Assembly (NCBI GenBank): GCA_964625745.1
Contig: CAZVCJ010000003.1
Span: forward strand, 1-64,000
DNA length: 64,000 bases
Direction of reading: 5' to 3'
Origin: CAZVCJ01 sp964625745
Lineage (GTDB): Bacteria; Chloroflexota; Anaerolineae; VGOG01
Part shown: in pieces, positions 15,635-23,821 of the stretch
Layout: every line of letters starts with the position of its first letter
Position numbering within the stretch: position 1 is the first letter of the stretch
Made by a program: the position numbers and the translations under genes
Notes under the pieces: generated by a model
The model's database searches: none
What the model saw: only the letters and a program-made list of their open reading frames with translations
Told to the model about the DNA's origin: nothing

Positions 15635-15695
15635 CTTGACCTCCTGAATCAAATCACAGTGACCGCGCCGCTGTGTACTCCTTCTTCCTCCTGCT

Positions 15696-15792
15696 TGCCA
15701 CTTGTTGGGCGAAGGTCTCCGCCCGAGCCCCCCGCGGCTGCGGTCGGGAGACCTTGCCGAACGCCGTCCGCGCTTGTTGGGCGAACGTCCAA
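15696..15792. repeat. Dispersed palindrome, GGTCTCC family, copy 1
   Basis: On the minus strand this reads CGGCAAGGTCTCC...GACCGCAGCC...GGGCTCGG...GAGACC...CGCCCAACA. A second copy of the same design occurs at 24755-24844 downstream of the DnaJ-like gene. GGTCTC and GAGACC form the palindrome arms. It lies between the ABC exporter and the secreted-protein gene. Confidence 0.65.
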
Positions 15793-15797
15793 GTCGG

Positions 15798-17534
15798 TTA
15801 ATCCGAAGCAGCCACCAAATCATACTGCCGCCGGTACATCTGGCTGTAGAGGCCGCCACGGGCCAGGAGCTGGCGATGATCGCCCACTTCAACGATGCGG
15901 CCGTCTTCGAGGGCGATGATCTTGTCGGCGTGACGGATGGTGGACAGGCGATGGGCGATGACCAAAGCAGTGCGCCCCTCCAGCACCTTCTCCAATGCCT
16001 GCTGGATCAGATACTCGGCCTCGGCGTCAACGGAAGAAGTGGCCTCGTCGAGAATGAGGATGCGAGGGTCGGTCAGGATGGCTCGCGCCAACGCCAGACG
16101 CTGCTTCTGCCCACCGGAGAGCTTCACCCCTCGCTCGCCGATCTCGGTCTCGTAACCCTGGGGCAGATTCACGATGAAGTCGTGGGCGTAAGCCGCCTTC
16201 GCAGCCGCGATCATCTCATCCTCGCTGGCATCCGGTTGTCCGTAGACGACGTTGTCGCGCACTGTCCCGTTGAACAGGAAAGTGTCCTGCAGCACCACAG
16301 CGACCTGCCTGCGTAAAGAGACCAGTTTGACCTCTTTGACGTCATGGCCGTCAACAGTAACCTGGCCGCTGGTGGGGTCGTAGAAGCGGGGGATCAGGTT
16401 GGCGATGCTGGTCTTGCCTGCCCCACTGGGCCCGACCAGAGCCACCACCTGACCGGGCTGCATCTGAAAGCTGACGTCGCGCAACACCTCCTCGCCCGTG
16501 CCGTAGCGGAAGGAGACCCCCTCAAAAACGATGGCTCCCTGGATAGCAGGCAACTCGATGGCATCAGGCGCGTCCTCGATCTCTGGCACAGTATCCAGTA
16601 ACTCGAACACCCGCTCACCAGCGGCGATGGCCTGCTGCACGATGTTGTCAGTTTGAACCAGCCGGTTGATGGGCTCGTAGAAAGAGGACACGTAGGAGAT
16701 AAAGGCCACCAGGCCACCCAGGGTCAACGCCCCACTGAGGACACGATACACACCAAAGCCCAGGACTATCACCACGCCCAGAGATGCCACAAAGCCCATA
16801 GCTGGGAAGAAGGTAGCCCAATAGCGAATGCCCCTCACGCGCTCCTCGTAATACCGGGTACTGCGCTGGGTGAACCGGTCCAGCTCGTGCCCCTCCTGAC
16901 CAAAGGCCTGGATCACCCGAATGCCGGAGATGTTGTCCTGCAACTCGGCGTTGATGTCGCCCAGCCGGTCGCGGATCTGGCGGTAAATAGGTCGCACCCG
17001 GGTGTTGAACAGCCGCATGGCCACGGCCAGAATGGGAACTGGGAACAAAGTCAGAAGAGCCAGTTGCCAGTCTATGGCGAAGAGGATGATCGCTGTCCCT
17101 ACCAGGCGCAACAGATCAATGATGAGGAATCCAACGGAGTGGGTGACAAACTCCTCCAGGGCATTCACGTCGTTGGTGATGCGCGACATGATCTCGCCCG
17201 TCTGCTGGTTCTCAAAGAAGGAGATGGACAGGCGCTGCAGATAGTCATAGAGGAGAACCCGGAAATCGAGGATGAACCTCTCCCCCAGGACGTGTCTGAG
17301 GTACTGCTCCCCGAAGTTCAGGAGACGGGTCAGGGCGTAGACGCCGATCAGCCCCCAAATGAGCAGGGACAAACGATCCAGCAGGCGCTTGCCAATGACC
17401 TCATCGATGATCTGCTTCTGGAAGAGAGGAGGCAGCAGATTGAGGATGGTGAGGAGCAGCAGGCAGACAAAACTCATCACCACCCAGCGCCAATACGGCT
17501 TTAGATACCTCAAAAGACGGAGAAAAACGTTCAT
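15798..17534 (-). CDS. ABC exporter, fused permease/ATPase (MsbA/BmrA type)
   Basis: A 578-residue half-transporter that works as a dimer in the inner membrane. Residues about 1-310 form the six-helix exporter domain. The C-terminal ATPase has Walker A GPSGAGKT, a Q-loop VLQDTFLFNGTV, signature LSGGQKQR, Walker B ILILDEATSS and a switch His in AHRLST, all intact. The length is typical for lipid or multidrug exporters, and the substrate cannot be told. It starts 6 bp after the aldolase gene stop, so the two are probably one transcript. Confidence 0.93.
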   Translation of the reverse strand: MNVFLRLLRYLKPYWRWVVMSFVCLLLLTILNLLPPLFQKQIIDEVIGKRLLDRLSLLIWGLIGVYALTRLLNFGEQYLRHVLGERFILDFRVLLYDYLQRLSISFFENQQTGEIMSRITNDVNALEEFVTHSVGFLIIDLLRLVGTAIILFAIDWQLALLTLFPVPILAVAMRLFNTRVRPIYRQIRDRLGDINAELQDNISGIRVIQAFGQEGHELDRFTQRSTRYYEERVRGIRYWATFFPAMGFVASLGVVIVLGFGVYRVLSGALTLGGLVAFISYVSSFYEPINRLVQTDNIVQQAIAAGERVFELLDTVPEIEDAPDAIELPAIQGAIVFEGVSFRYGTGEEVLRDVSFQMQPGQVVALVGPSGAGKTSIANLIPRFYDPTSGQVTVDGHDVKEVKLVSLRRQVAVVLQDTFLFNGTVRDNVVYGQPDASEDEMIAAAKAAYAHDFIVNLPQGYETEIGERGVKLSGGQKQRLALARAILTDPRILILDEATSSVDAEAEYLIQQALEKVLEGRTALVIAHRLSTIRHADKIIALEDGRIVEVGDHRQLLARGGLYSQMYRRQYDLVAASD

Positions 17535-17540
17535 TTCTTG

Positions 17541-18287
17541 CTAACTTCTCTTGCTAACTTCCGCCCAATCGGCCATGAAGCGCTCGATTCCGACATCGGT
17601 CAACGGGTGTTGGATGGCCTTCATCAGGACGTCGTAGGGCACGGTGGCGATGTCGGCTCCCAGCAGGGCCGCCTCAGTGATGTGCATGGGATGGCGGATG
17701 CTGGCGGCGATGATCTGAGCGTCCAGGCCATAAGTGTCAAAGATCTCCGCGGTGTCGGCCACCACCCCCATGCCATCGTTGCCCGCATCGTCCAGCCGCC
17801 CCACGAAGATAGAGACGAAGGAGGCGCCAGCCAGGGCGGCCAGGAGCGCCTGGTTGGCCGAGAAGGCCAGGGTGGCGTTGGTGCGAATGCCCCAGGTGAG
17901 AGCCAGGTCGTGAGCCAAGTCGGGGTTGGTGTCGCACTGGCCCCGCCAGGCGCAACCCTGGCAAATGTTATCCGGGTCAACTTCCAAATCGAAAAGGGCA
18001 CTGATGGCCTTGAGGCCCTCCGCAGTGACAGGTATTTTGATCGCCACGTGGGGCGACCACCGGGCGATCTCCAGGGCCTGGTCCACCATCTTGTCAGCCT
18101 CCAGCGCAGTAACCTCAGCGCTGACGTGCCCCTGCACGATGTAGCAGATCTCCTGCGTGACCTCTTTGTAGTCGCTGCGGCCAGCCCTCATCATCAGGCT
18201 GGGGTTGGTGGTAACACCGCTGATGACCCCTAACTCAGATGCTTGGCGTATCTCTTCGATGTTGGCTGTGTCCAGATAAATCTCCAT
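17541..18287 (-). CDS. Transaldolase/fructose-6-phosphate aldolase family protein with Cys-rich insertion
   Basis: A 248-residue TalB/FSA-type class I aldolase that transfers or splits a dihydroxyacetone unit. TTNPS (26-30), Schiff-base Lys84 (AIKIPVT) and the NQALLAALAGA...SIFVGRLDD block are intact. Unlike ordinary short transaldolases, it carries about 33 extra residues (roughly 100-132) directly after the Lys-bearing strand. The insert holds three cysteines (C109, C112, C118; CQGCAWRGQC), which could bind metal or an Fe-S cluster. It lies in front of the ABC exporter with a 6-bp gap. Confidence 0.85.
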   Translation of the reverse strand: MEIYLDTANIEEIRQASELGVISGVTTNPSLMMRAGRSDYKEVTQEICYIVQGHVSAEVTALEADKMVDQALEIARWSPHVAIKIPVTAEGLKAISALFDLEVDPDNICQGCAWRGQCDTNPDLAHDLALTWGIRTNATLAFSANQALLAALAGASFVSIFVGRLDDAGNDGMGVVADTAEIFDTYGLDAQIIAASIRHPMHITEAALLGADIATVPYDVLMKAIQHPLTDVGIERFMADWAEVSKRS

Positions 18288-18312
18288 GTTTAACCTCCCG
18301 TGTTGATGTTGG

Positions 18313-18363
18313 CACTACAACGAATTTGAAATAAATGGCATCCTCTCTAAATTCGTTGTAGTG
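18313..18363. repeat. 15-bp perfect inverted repeat upstream of the aldolase gene
   Basis: CACTACAACGAATTT (18313-18327) and AAATTCGTTGTAGTG (18349-18363) are separated by 21 nt. It lies between the HAD gene end and the aldolase start on the minus strand. It may be a terminator-like hairpin or a small palindromic element. Confidence 0.65.
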
Positions 18364-18420
18364 TTTCACCGCCCCCCACGCCACTCATTATGTATATCCT
18401 CTTTTGCCCGTTATCGCAAC

Positions 18421-19143
18421 CTATTCCACTTGAAGCCTGCCACTCTCAATTAGTCTGCCGAAATCGGCCAGGGTGCCCTGCCAGTCGGCCTGCAGGGTAG
18501 GCTTCGTGGCACCCGGCTTGACATCAACCACCCAGAAAGACTTAATCCCTAGCTTGATGGCCGGGGCGACATCCTCCTCAAAACTGTTCCCCACCATCAG
18601 GCACTCATCGGCGCGGCAGCCGATTTTACCCAGGATCTCCCGGTAGTAGGCAAGACGGGGCTTGGAGGCGTGCATGTTTTCATAACTGGTGATGAGGGCG
18701 TAATCGAAGTCCCTCACCTCAGCCCATTCGAGGCGCTGCTGGATAGCGGTCAAGGGAAAGACAGGGTTGGTGGCGATGACCACCGTGTAGCCTTGAGCAA
18801 ACACCTCCTTCATGATCGCTCTCGCTTCCGGCCTGGCCCTGGTATAGATGCGCAGTCGGCCGAAATCATGGGCATAGAAGTCGTCGAAGACAGGCATCAG
18901 AACCTCAAGCGGATAGCCCACTTTGGGAAAGAAATCCTCCGTGAAAACCTGGCGATTGGTCCTGGTGGGATCGGTATTCCCGGCCATGGCTCTGGTGGAA
19001 CTCAGCAACTGCTCCACAAACCTGCCGGGTGGGATCAGATGCGCTATCCTGGGAGTCAACGCTTCCAGATACCTGGGGAGGAAGGTCTCCATCGCGTTAT
19101 CCAACAAGGTGCCATCCAGGTCGAATAGAATACTCTTTATCAA
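18421..19143 (-). CDS. HAD-superfamily hydrolase
   Basis: A 240-residue phosphatase-like HAD protein. The four motifs are present: nucleophile DLDGT near 8-12, Thr in VVIATNPVFPL, Lys in HASKPRLAYY, and VGNSFEEDV. The helical cap between motifs I and II is typical of phosphoglycolate-phosphatase-like members. Substrate unknown. It is transcribed from the minus strand opposite to the SPFH gene. Confidence 0.85.
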   Translation of the reverse strand: MIKSILFDLDGTLLDNAMETFLPRYLEALTPRIAHLIPPGRFVEQLLSSTRAMAGNTDPTRTNRQVFTEDFFPKVGYPLEVLMPVFDDFYAHDFGRLRIYTRARPEARAIMKEVFAQGYTVVIATNPVFPLTAIQQRLEWAEVRDFDYALITSYENMHASKPRLAYYREILGKIGCRADECLMVGNSFEEDVAPAIKLGIKSFWVVDVKPGATKPTLQADWQGTLADFGRLIESGRLQVE

Positions 19144-19238
19144 GACTGTTTCTCACCTCCTGGCAAATCCTCAACAAAGCAAAGTAATTATACCATCAAT
19201 TCGACCGAAGGGACAATCGTCGGTGAAAACATCATGGC

Positions 19239-19267
19239 TATGCAAAAAGCCCAAAACCTGGTATAAT
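19239..19267 (+). promoter_or_regulatory. Promoter of the SPFH-signal peptidase region
   Basis: A clear TATAAT (19262-19267) lies about 60 nt upstream of the SPFH start. The -35 region (TATGCA, 17 bp upstream) is weak. Confidence 0.5.
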
Positions 19268-19326
19268 ATGTCCTGCTGACGTCGTTGGTTCCTCACAGAA
19301 TTCTCACAGGGGTAGGGAGGTTGAAC

Positions 19327-20316
19327 ATGAGAAAGCTAAGGTTTCGGTTGCCCAGCGGGAGCAGGCTGGTCGTCATCGCGGCGGTGTTCGTGGCTCTGAT
19401 CCTGGCATCCTCCGGCTACGTCCAGGTCGAGTACGGCACAGTGGGGCTGGTCACTCGCTTCGGAGCAGTGACAGGGAGAGTCTTGCGCCCAGGTCTTAAC
19501 TGGAAGATACCCCTCATTGAGAGCGTATTAGCCTACCGCACCCAGGAGATCGTCTACCAAACTGTTGAGGAGGGAGAGTCCCAGGCGGACTACGTGGACT
19601 TCCCCACCGATACCACCACCGCCGATGGGCAGCAGATCATCCTGAAATATTCCATCCGTTTCCGTATTGACCCCCAGAAAGTGGGCTGGATCGCCAACAA
19701 CATCGGCAGCGAGGGGGACGTGGTGGAGAAGGTGGTCAAGTTCCACAGCCGCATCCTGGCTCGCAACATCCCCAAGGAATACGCGGCCCTCGACCTTTAC
19801 ACGGGGAATATCCTGGCTGTCCAGGAACAATTCGAGGAGCAGCTCGCGCCCCTTTTTGTCGAGAAGGGAATCATCCTCGACAGCTTCGGCCTGCGAAAGA
19901 TCGAGTTCACCGAAGATTACAAGCAGGCCGTAGAGCAGAAACAGATAGAGGCTGAGACCGTCACCACGGAGCAGCACCGAGCTGAGCAGGCAACCTATCA
20001 GGCTCAGGCCAAGGTTGAGCTGGCCAAAGGTGAGGCCCAGTCCACCATCGAACGGGCCAAGGGCGATGCGGAGAAGGTGAAGCTGCTGGCGGCGGCAGAG
20101 GCAGAGGCCATCCAGGTCAAGGGTGAAGTCCTGGCGAAGTACCCGGCCATCATCCAACTGCGATTTGTGGAATCCCTGAGCGACCCAGAGGGCAAGGTCA
20201 CCTGGGGCATCATGTCTCCTGGCAGCTTCGTTCCCTTCTTGAATTTGACGCCTGGCGAGTCTGGACTTGGAACTACCGTCGTGCCCAGCACTGTGGTCAC
20301 CGAGACTACACCGTAA
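19327..20316 (+). CDS. SPFH/prohibitin-family membrane protein (HflC/stomatin-like)
   Basis: A 329-residue band-7 protein; the ATG at 19327 has GGGAGG upstream. One N-terminal membrane helix (about residues 12-32) is followed by the SPFH domain (YGTVGLVTRFGAVTGRVLRPGLNWKIPL...) and a long charged Ala/Glu-rich coiled coil (about 210-280). The end is hydrophobic (IMSPGSFVPFLNL). Such proteins form large membrane-attached cages or microdomains and often modulate FtsH-type proteases. Its original downstream partner was probably lepB; the region between them carries an inserted antitoxin cassette. Confidence 0.9.
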   Translation: MRKLRFRLPSGSRLVVIAAVFVALILASSGYVQVEYGTVGLVTRFGAVTGRVLRPGLNWKIPLIESVLAYRTQEIVYQTVEEGESQADYVDFPTDTTTADGQQIILKYSIRFRIDPQKVGWIANNIGSEGDVVEKVVKFHSRILARNIPKEYAALDLYTGNILAVQEQFEEQLAPLFVEKGIILDSFGLRKIEFTEDYKQAVEQKQIEAETVTTEQHRAEQATYQAQAKVELAKGEAQSTIERAKGDAEKVKLLAAAEAEAIQVKGEVLAKYPAIIQLRFVESLSDPEGKVTWGIMSPGSFVPFLNLTPGESGLGTTVVPSTVVTETTP

Positions 20317-20325
20317 GCTGGGAGA
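20309..20325. repeat. 17-bp direct repeat, left copy (SPFH 3' end)
   Basis: CACCGTAAGCTGGGAGA covers the SPFH stop codon and recurs exactly at 21100-21116, just before lepB. The pair brackets the antitoxin cassette and looks like an insertion-associated duplication. Confidence 0.75.
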
Positions 20326-20565
20326 GAACAGTTAGGAAGGCGCTTATGAATGATCCTTGAGCGACTGGGGAATCCGGTAAAAGAGAGTGCGGATAGCAAA
20401 AAGACGGCGTGAAACACACGCGCTTCGACCACGCCACCGTCGCGGCTTTTTGGCACGTCGGTCGGTTGAGGTGAACATTGTTGCCATTCCCGCGCGGCCC
20501 GTCGCCAGCCTTCACGTCTGCCACGCCACAGATGCCCACCAACGCTTCAATGAGGAGAAACCACG
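20326..20565. other. Gene-free stretch downstream of the SPFH gene
   Basis: No supported gene. Short open frames here lack ribosome-binding sites and recognisable motifs. It leads into the decayed toxin remnant. Confidence 0.4.
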
Positions 20566-20664
20566 TTGCCCTATCACATTGAATACTCCCCGGACGCCGA
20601 GGATCATCTACGTGCGCTGACAGCTTGACAGCAGGCCATTGTCCTGGACATAATTGAGTTATGA
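20566..20664 (+). pseudogene. Remnant of a RelE/ParE-type toxin gene
   Basis: A TTG start with GAGGAG upstream opens a frame PYHIEYSPDAEDHLRALTA, the typical N-terminus of ParE/RelE-like toxins. It is broken by TGA at 20626-20628, where homologues would have Arg (CGA to TGA). The frame then continues QQAIVLDIIEL and ends at a TGA that overlaps the antitoxin ATG (ATGA). Only about a third of the usual length remains, so the toxin is dead. Confidence 0.6.
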
Positions 20665-20936
20665 AGATGCTTGAAATGGCGAAAGCGACTGCCCCACTCG
20701 CTGAATATGCACGGGATGTGAACAAAGAGCCTGTGATTCTAACCGCTGATGGAAAACCTGTCGCAGCGTTGGTGTCCATTGAAAATGCGGATTTGGAAAC
20801 GGTGACTCTAAGCACTCATCCTCAGTTTATTGCATTGATTGAACGGTCACGAGCACGGCAGAAAGCAGAAGGCGGGATTTCTAGTGCAGAAATGCGCCGT
20901 CGGCTGGGATTGAAAAAGACAACGCACGACAGATAA
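20661..20936 (+). CDS. Phd/YefM-type antitoxin, orphaned
   Basis: A 91-residue Phd/YefM protein: LAEYARDVNKEPVILTADGKPVAALVSIE is the family core, and the C-terminal half (RSRARQKAEGGISSAEMRRRLG) is the usual toxin-neutralising tail. The preceding toxin gene is reduced to a fragment, so this is a stranded antitoxin. It may still bind the operator upstream. Confidence 0.8.
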   Translation: MKMLEMAKATAPLAEYARDVNKEPVILTADGKPVAALVSIENADLETVTLSTHPQFIALIERSRARQKAEGGISSAEMRRRLGLKKTTHDR

Positions 20937-21099
20937 CACACGCCAAACGTCGAAGGGCTACAGCGTTAGCCGTCATGTGCCAAATCAGCGTACAAGAATT
21001 GCGCGGGGTAATTGCCAGGAGAACTTGAGATGACAACTTATCAGTGGCGAGAGACATTTTTGCCTAGATCGAACATGCACGAACCGCTTCCCAGTACGG

Positions 21100-21116
21100 C
21101 ACCGTAAGCTGGGAGA
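21100..21116. repeat. 17-bp direct repeat, right copy (upstream of lepB)
   Basis: An exact copy of 20309-20325. Removing one copy plus the 774 bp between would restore a tight SPFH-lepB spacing. Confidence 0.75.
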
Positions 21117-21145
21117 AGACAATAAGTCAACGAGTGAGGGAGTTT

Positions 21146-21706
21146 ATGGAAGAGTTTACCGAAGAGCACAAAGAAGAGCCTGTATCTAAGACGCAGTTTG
21201 TAGTCAGGGCGGTATGGGAGCTGGTGATTACCGTCTGTCCGGCCCTCCTGGTAGCGCTGTTCATCAACGTCTTTGTCGCCGAGGCGGCGCTGGTGGAATA
21301 TGGGCCTAGCATGGAGCCTAACCTGTATCGCGGCTATCGGGTGATGACAGAGAAGATCTCCTATCTTGTCCATCTCCCACGCCGCGGGGATGTAGTAGTA
21401 GCTGATCGGCCCGGGAACGAGGTGTCGCTGATCAAGCGAGTGGTGGCTCTGCCTGGCGAGACAGTTGAGGTGCGCGGCGGACACACATTCATCAACGGGG
21501 AGCAGATCGAGGAGCCATGGGTGACCAACTTTGGCGGGCCGAGCTATCCACCAACGGTCGTGCCACCGGATCACGTCTTCATCCTGGGCGACAATCGCAG
21601 CAACTCGCGAGATTCTCGCGCCATCGGGCCGGTGCCAGTGGATTCGATCAAGGGGCACGCCTGGCTTGTCTACTGGCCGTTGGATCAGATCAAGCTGGTG
21701 CCATAG
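21146..21706 (+). CDS. lepB: Signal peptidase I
   Basis: Membrane-bound S26 serine protease that removes signal peptides of exported proteins. It has 186 residues from ATG 21146 (GAGGGAG upstream). One transmembrane helix (about 22-48) precedes the catalytic Ser55 (YGPSMEPNL). General base Lys97 is in SLIKRVVALPG, and the LGDNRSNSRDSR signature is intact. The short charged N-terminus is normal for Gram-positive-type enzymes. It probably once followed the SPFH gene directly. Confidence 0.94.
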   Translation: MEEFTEEHKEEPVSKTQFVVRAVWELVITVCPALLVALFINVFVAEAALVEYGPSMEPNLYRGYRVMTEKISYLVHLPRRGDVVVADRPGNEVSLIKRVVALPGETVEVRGGHTFINGEQIEEPWVTNFGGPSYPPTVVPPDHVFILGDNRSNSRDSRAIGPVPVDSIKGHAWLVYWPLDQIKLVP

Positions 21707-22471
21707 ATGTCAATGGAACTCCAGGAGACACTGAAGTCGACGGTCCTGAGACACCTTTCACGACTTGAGAGATACGAGCCTGCTCATGGGAGGGGCACAA
21801 GCAGGCTCAGCTTGATTGAACTGAAGCAAGCATTTGCCGACGACCCCGTGTATTCCATTTTCGGGCTCGATTCACCGGAATACATTGCAGCCGCTCTCGC
21901 TGGAGGCACCATAACCAGTATCCACCGCAAAATAGGCGATGCCTATGAAGATTGTGTCCGCGCCATCTTCTCGACTCAATATCAACTGACCGCTGAGCAG
22001 GTGCACTACACAGCTATGATCTCTTCAGGCGATAGACAGCTTAGGCACAGCCTCGACGTTCACTTCGCGTTGGAAGACCTTCCACAGGCTCGACGGGAAA
22101 GTTGGGCCAGCTATGCTGAGAGTCAACTGAAGCAAATCAGTCCCACGCCCAAAGTGGATATTGAAGCTATCGGTTTTGAGGTACGCCATTGTTACCAGTC
22201 GGCGGACTCGAAACGTGTTCAGGCAGATGAAGCTATGGCTCGTCATTGCATTGTTTCCGGCATACTACCAGTGATGCTCATATTTTGTGCTCAATCAAAT
22301 AGAAGTGTGGTCAATCGCTATCGCTCACTGTGGGTTGTCACAGAAGGGCACGCATCATACGATTTAGTGAAAGTACAAACTGGCTTCGATTTCTATTCCT
22401 TCCTGCTTGCTAATAGAGAGTCATTCCGTCAACCAATTGTCGAGATGTTGAAGAGACTGCGAGAGACATGA
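21707..22471 (+). CDS. Putative type II restriction endonuclease (ApaLI-like)
   Basis: A 254-residue protein whose gene overlaps the next methyltransferase gene by ATGA, a usual arrangement for restriction-modification pairs. SLDVHFALEDL followed by DIEAIGFEVRHCYQSADSKRVQADEAMA could be a PD-(D/E)xK core. It resembles the EVRYNFNSNDxxRxxKDE block that I associate with ApaLI-family enzymes (GTGCAC). The first codon follows the lepB stop directly, so the pair may be transcribed from the lepB side. Family assignment is moderate; the endonuclease role rests on context. Confidence 0.6.
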   Translation: MSMELQETLKSTVLRHLSRLERYEPAHGRGTSRLSLIELKQAFADDPVYSIFGLDSPEYIAAALAGGTITSIHRKIGDAYEDCVRAIFSTQYQLTAEQVHYTAMISSGDRQLRHSLDVHFALEDLPQARRESWASYAESQLKQISPTPKVDIEAIGFEVRHCYQSADSKRVQADEAMARHCIVSGILPVMLIFCAQSNRSVVNRYRSLWVVTEGHASYDLVKVQTGFDFYSFLLANRESFRQPIVEMLKRLRET

Positions 22472-23757
22472 TGAGCCAGCTCAAGCAATTGCCACTATTC
22501 GTCACTAAAGCAAGTTTTCAGAAAAGAGACGTCAAATCTGTCACATTCAAAGGCAACTTCGACTACCCAATTCACCGCTGGTTTCGCCTTACCCCTAGCT
22601 TCTCGCCCGAATTGGTAGTAGACATCCTGGCTCATTGGGAACTGCCAAGCAATGCAAAGGTTCTGGAACCATTCTGCGGCGTAGGCACGACCCCTCTAGT
22701 ATGTCAAGAGAGAGGGTTAAGCAGTTGTGCCATTGAATTGAACACACTTCTATATTTTGTAGCGAAAGTCAAAACAACTCCCTTCAGGAATCTAACTGAT
22801 TTGGATGTTGCCGCCAAGGAATTAATAGCGCAGGCACAGAGTCACCTTGCGATATTGAAGACTCTGGATACAGAGACATTCCTGATAGACTACCACGATT
22901 CGATTCCCAAAATTCGGAACGTAACGAAATGGTGGTCACCTCTGGTCCTCAAAAAACTCACTGCTATACGAATGGCTCTCACCGATGCCTCGATGCCGGT
23001 TGACATCGCCAGTCTCCTCAAGCTGGCCGTGGCAAGCATACTGATCGAAGTCTCCAACGCACGTCACAACCATCCGTCGCTCTCTTTTGCCAAGGTCCCT
23101 AAGAATGATGCGCCGGTTTTCGAGAGGTTTCGAGAGCAGATAGAGATGATGATACGTGATCTGCAAAGCTTCCCCCAGGCAAGGCCGAAGACGCTCGTTT
23201 TGCAAGGAAACTCAAAACAGTTGGAGCAAGTATTACCCACCAACAGTGTATTCGATGCTATAATCACCTCACCACCTTACCCAAATCGTTATAGCTATGC
23301 CAGAGAGACTCGCCCTCATATGTTCTTCCTAGGATTGGTACGAGACGGTAGAGCAGTGGGTGAACTAGAGACCGAAGCCATCGGTGGCACGTGGGGTAAA
23401 GCCACTTCAGTTCTGAGTGGGCATTTTGACTATCGTTCGACAGTTGTTGAGGAATCCTTACGCGGCATTCCAGAACGCATTGGACAGCATGGTCACCTAA
23501 TGCAGAACTATGTGATCAAGTATTTCAACGATATCGAGCAGCACATTGAGTCTCTCAAGCCATTTCTTCGACGAAGTGCCCCGTTGGCATACGTGATCGG
23601 CAATAGCAAGTTCTACAAAATCGTACTGCCTTCGGACGAAATTCTCGCTGACATCTTTCAGGCGAATGGTTTTCAGATCATTTCTATTGAAAGGATGCGA
23701 CGACGAAATAGTAAGTCTGGTCTCTATGAGTCAATCGTGTTTGCAGAAACACGGTAA
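22468..23757 (+). CDS. Type II DNA methyltransferase (beta class, SPPY motif)
   Basis: A 429-residue DNA amino-methyltransferase. The AdoMet motif EPFCGVGTTPLVCQERG is near 70-86 and the catalytic TSPPYPNRYSY near 268-278 (SPPY indicates N4-cytosine or N6-adenine methylation). The gene overlaps the endonuclease-like gene by 4 bp. This is the second restriction-modification system in the window and is unrelated to the EcoRV-like one. Confidence 0.85.
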   Translation: MMSQLKQLPLFVTKASFQKRDVKSVTFKGNFDYPIHRWFRLTPSFSPELVVDILAHWELPSNAKVLEPFCGVGTTPLVCQERGLSSCAIELNTLLYFVAKVKTTPFRNLTDLDVAAKELIAQAQSHLAILKTLDTETFLIDYHDSIPKIRNVTKWWSPLVLKKLTAIRMALTDASMPVDIASLLKLAVASILIEVSNARHNHPSLSFAKVPKNDAPVFERFREQIEMMIRDLQSFPQARPKTLVLQGNSKQLEQVLPTNSVFDAIITSPPYPNRYSYARETRPHMFFLGLVRDGRAVGELETEAIGGTWGKATSVLSGHFDYRSTVVEESLRGIPERIGQHGHLMQNYVIKYFNDIEQHIESLKPFLRRSAPLAYVIGNSKFYKIVLPSDEILADIFQANGFQIISIERMRRRNSKSGLYESIVFAETR

Positions 23758-23821
23758 CAAATCCGAACGTTGCCCTCACTACCTGTGAGGTTGCTAATCT
23801 CGATTGGAGCATAAACGACAG

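Noticed and set aside
20387..20620. 77-codon open frame downstream of the SPFH gene
   Set aside because: It crosses the toxin remnant in another frame and has no ribosome-binding site or known motif.
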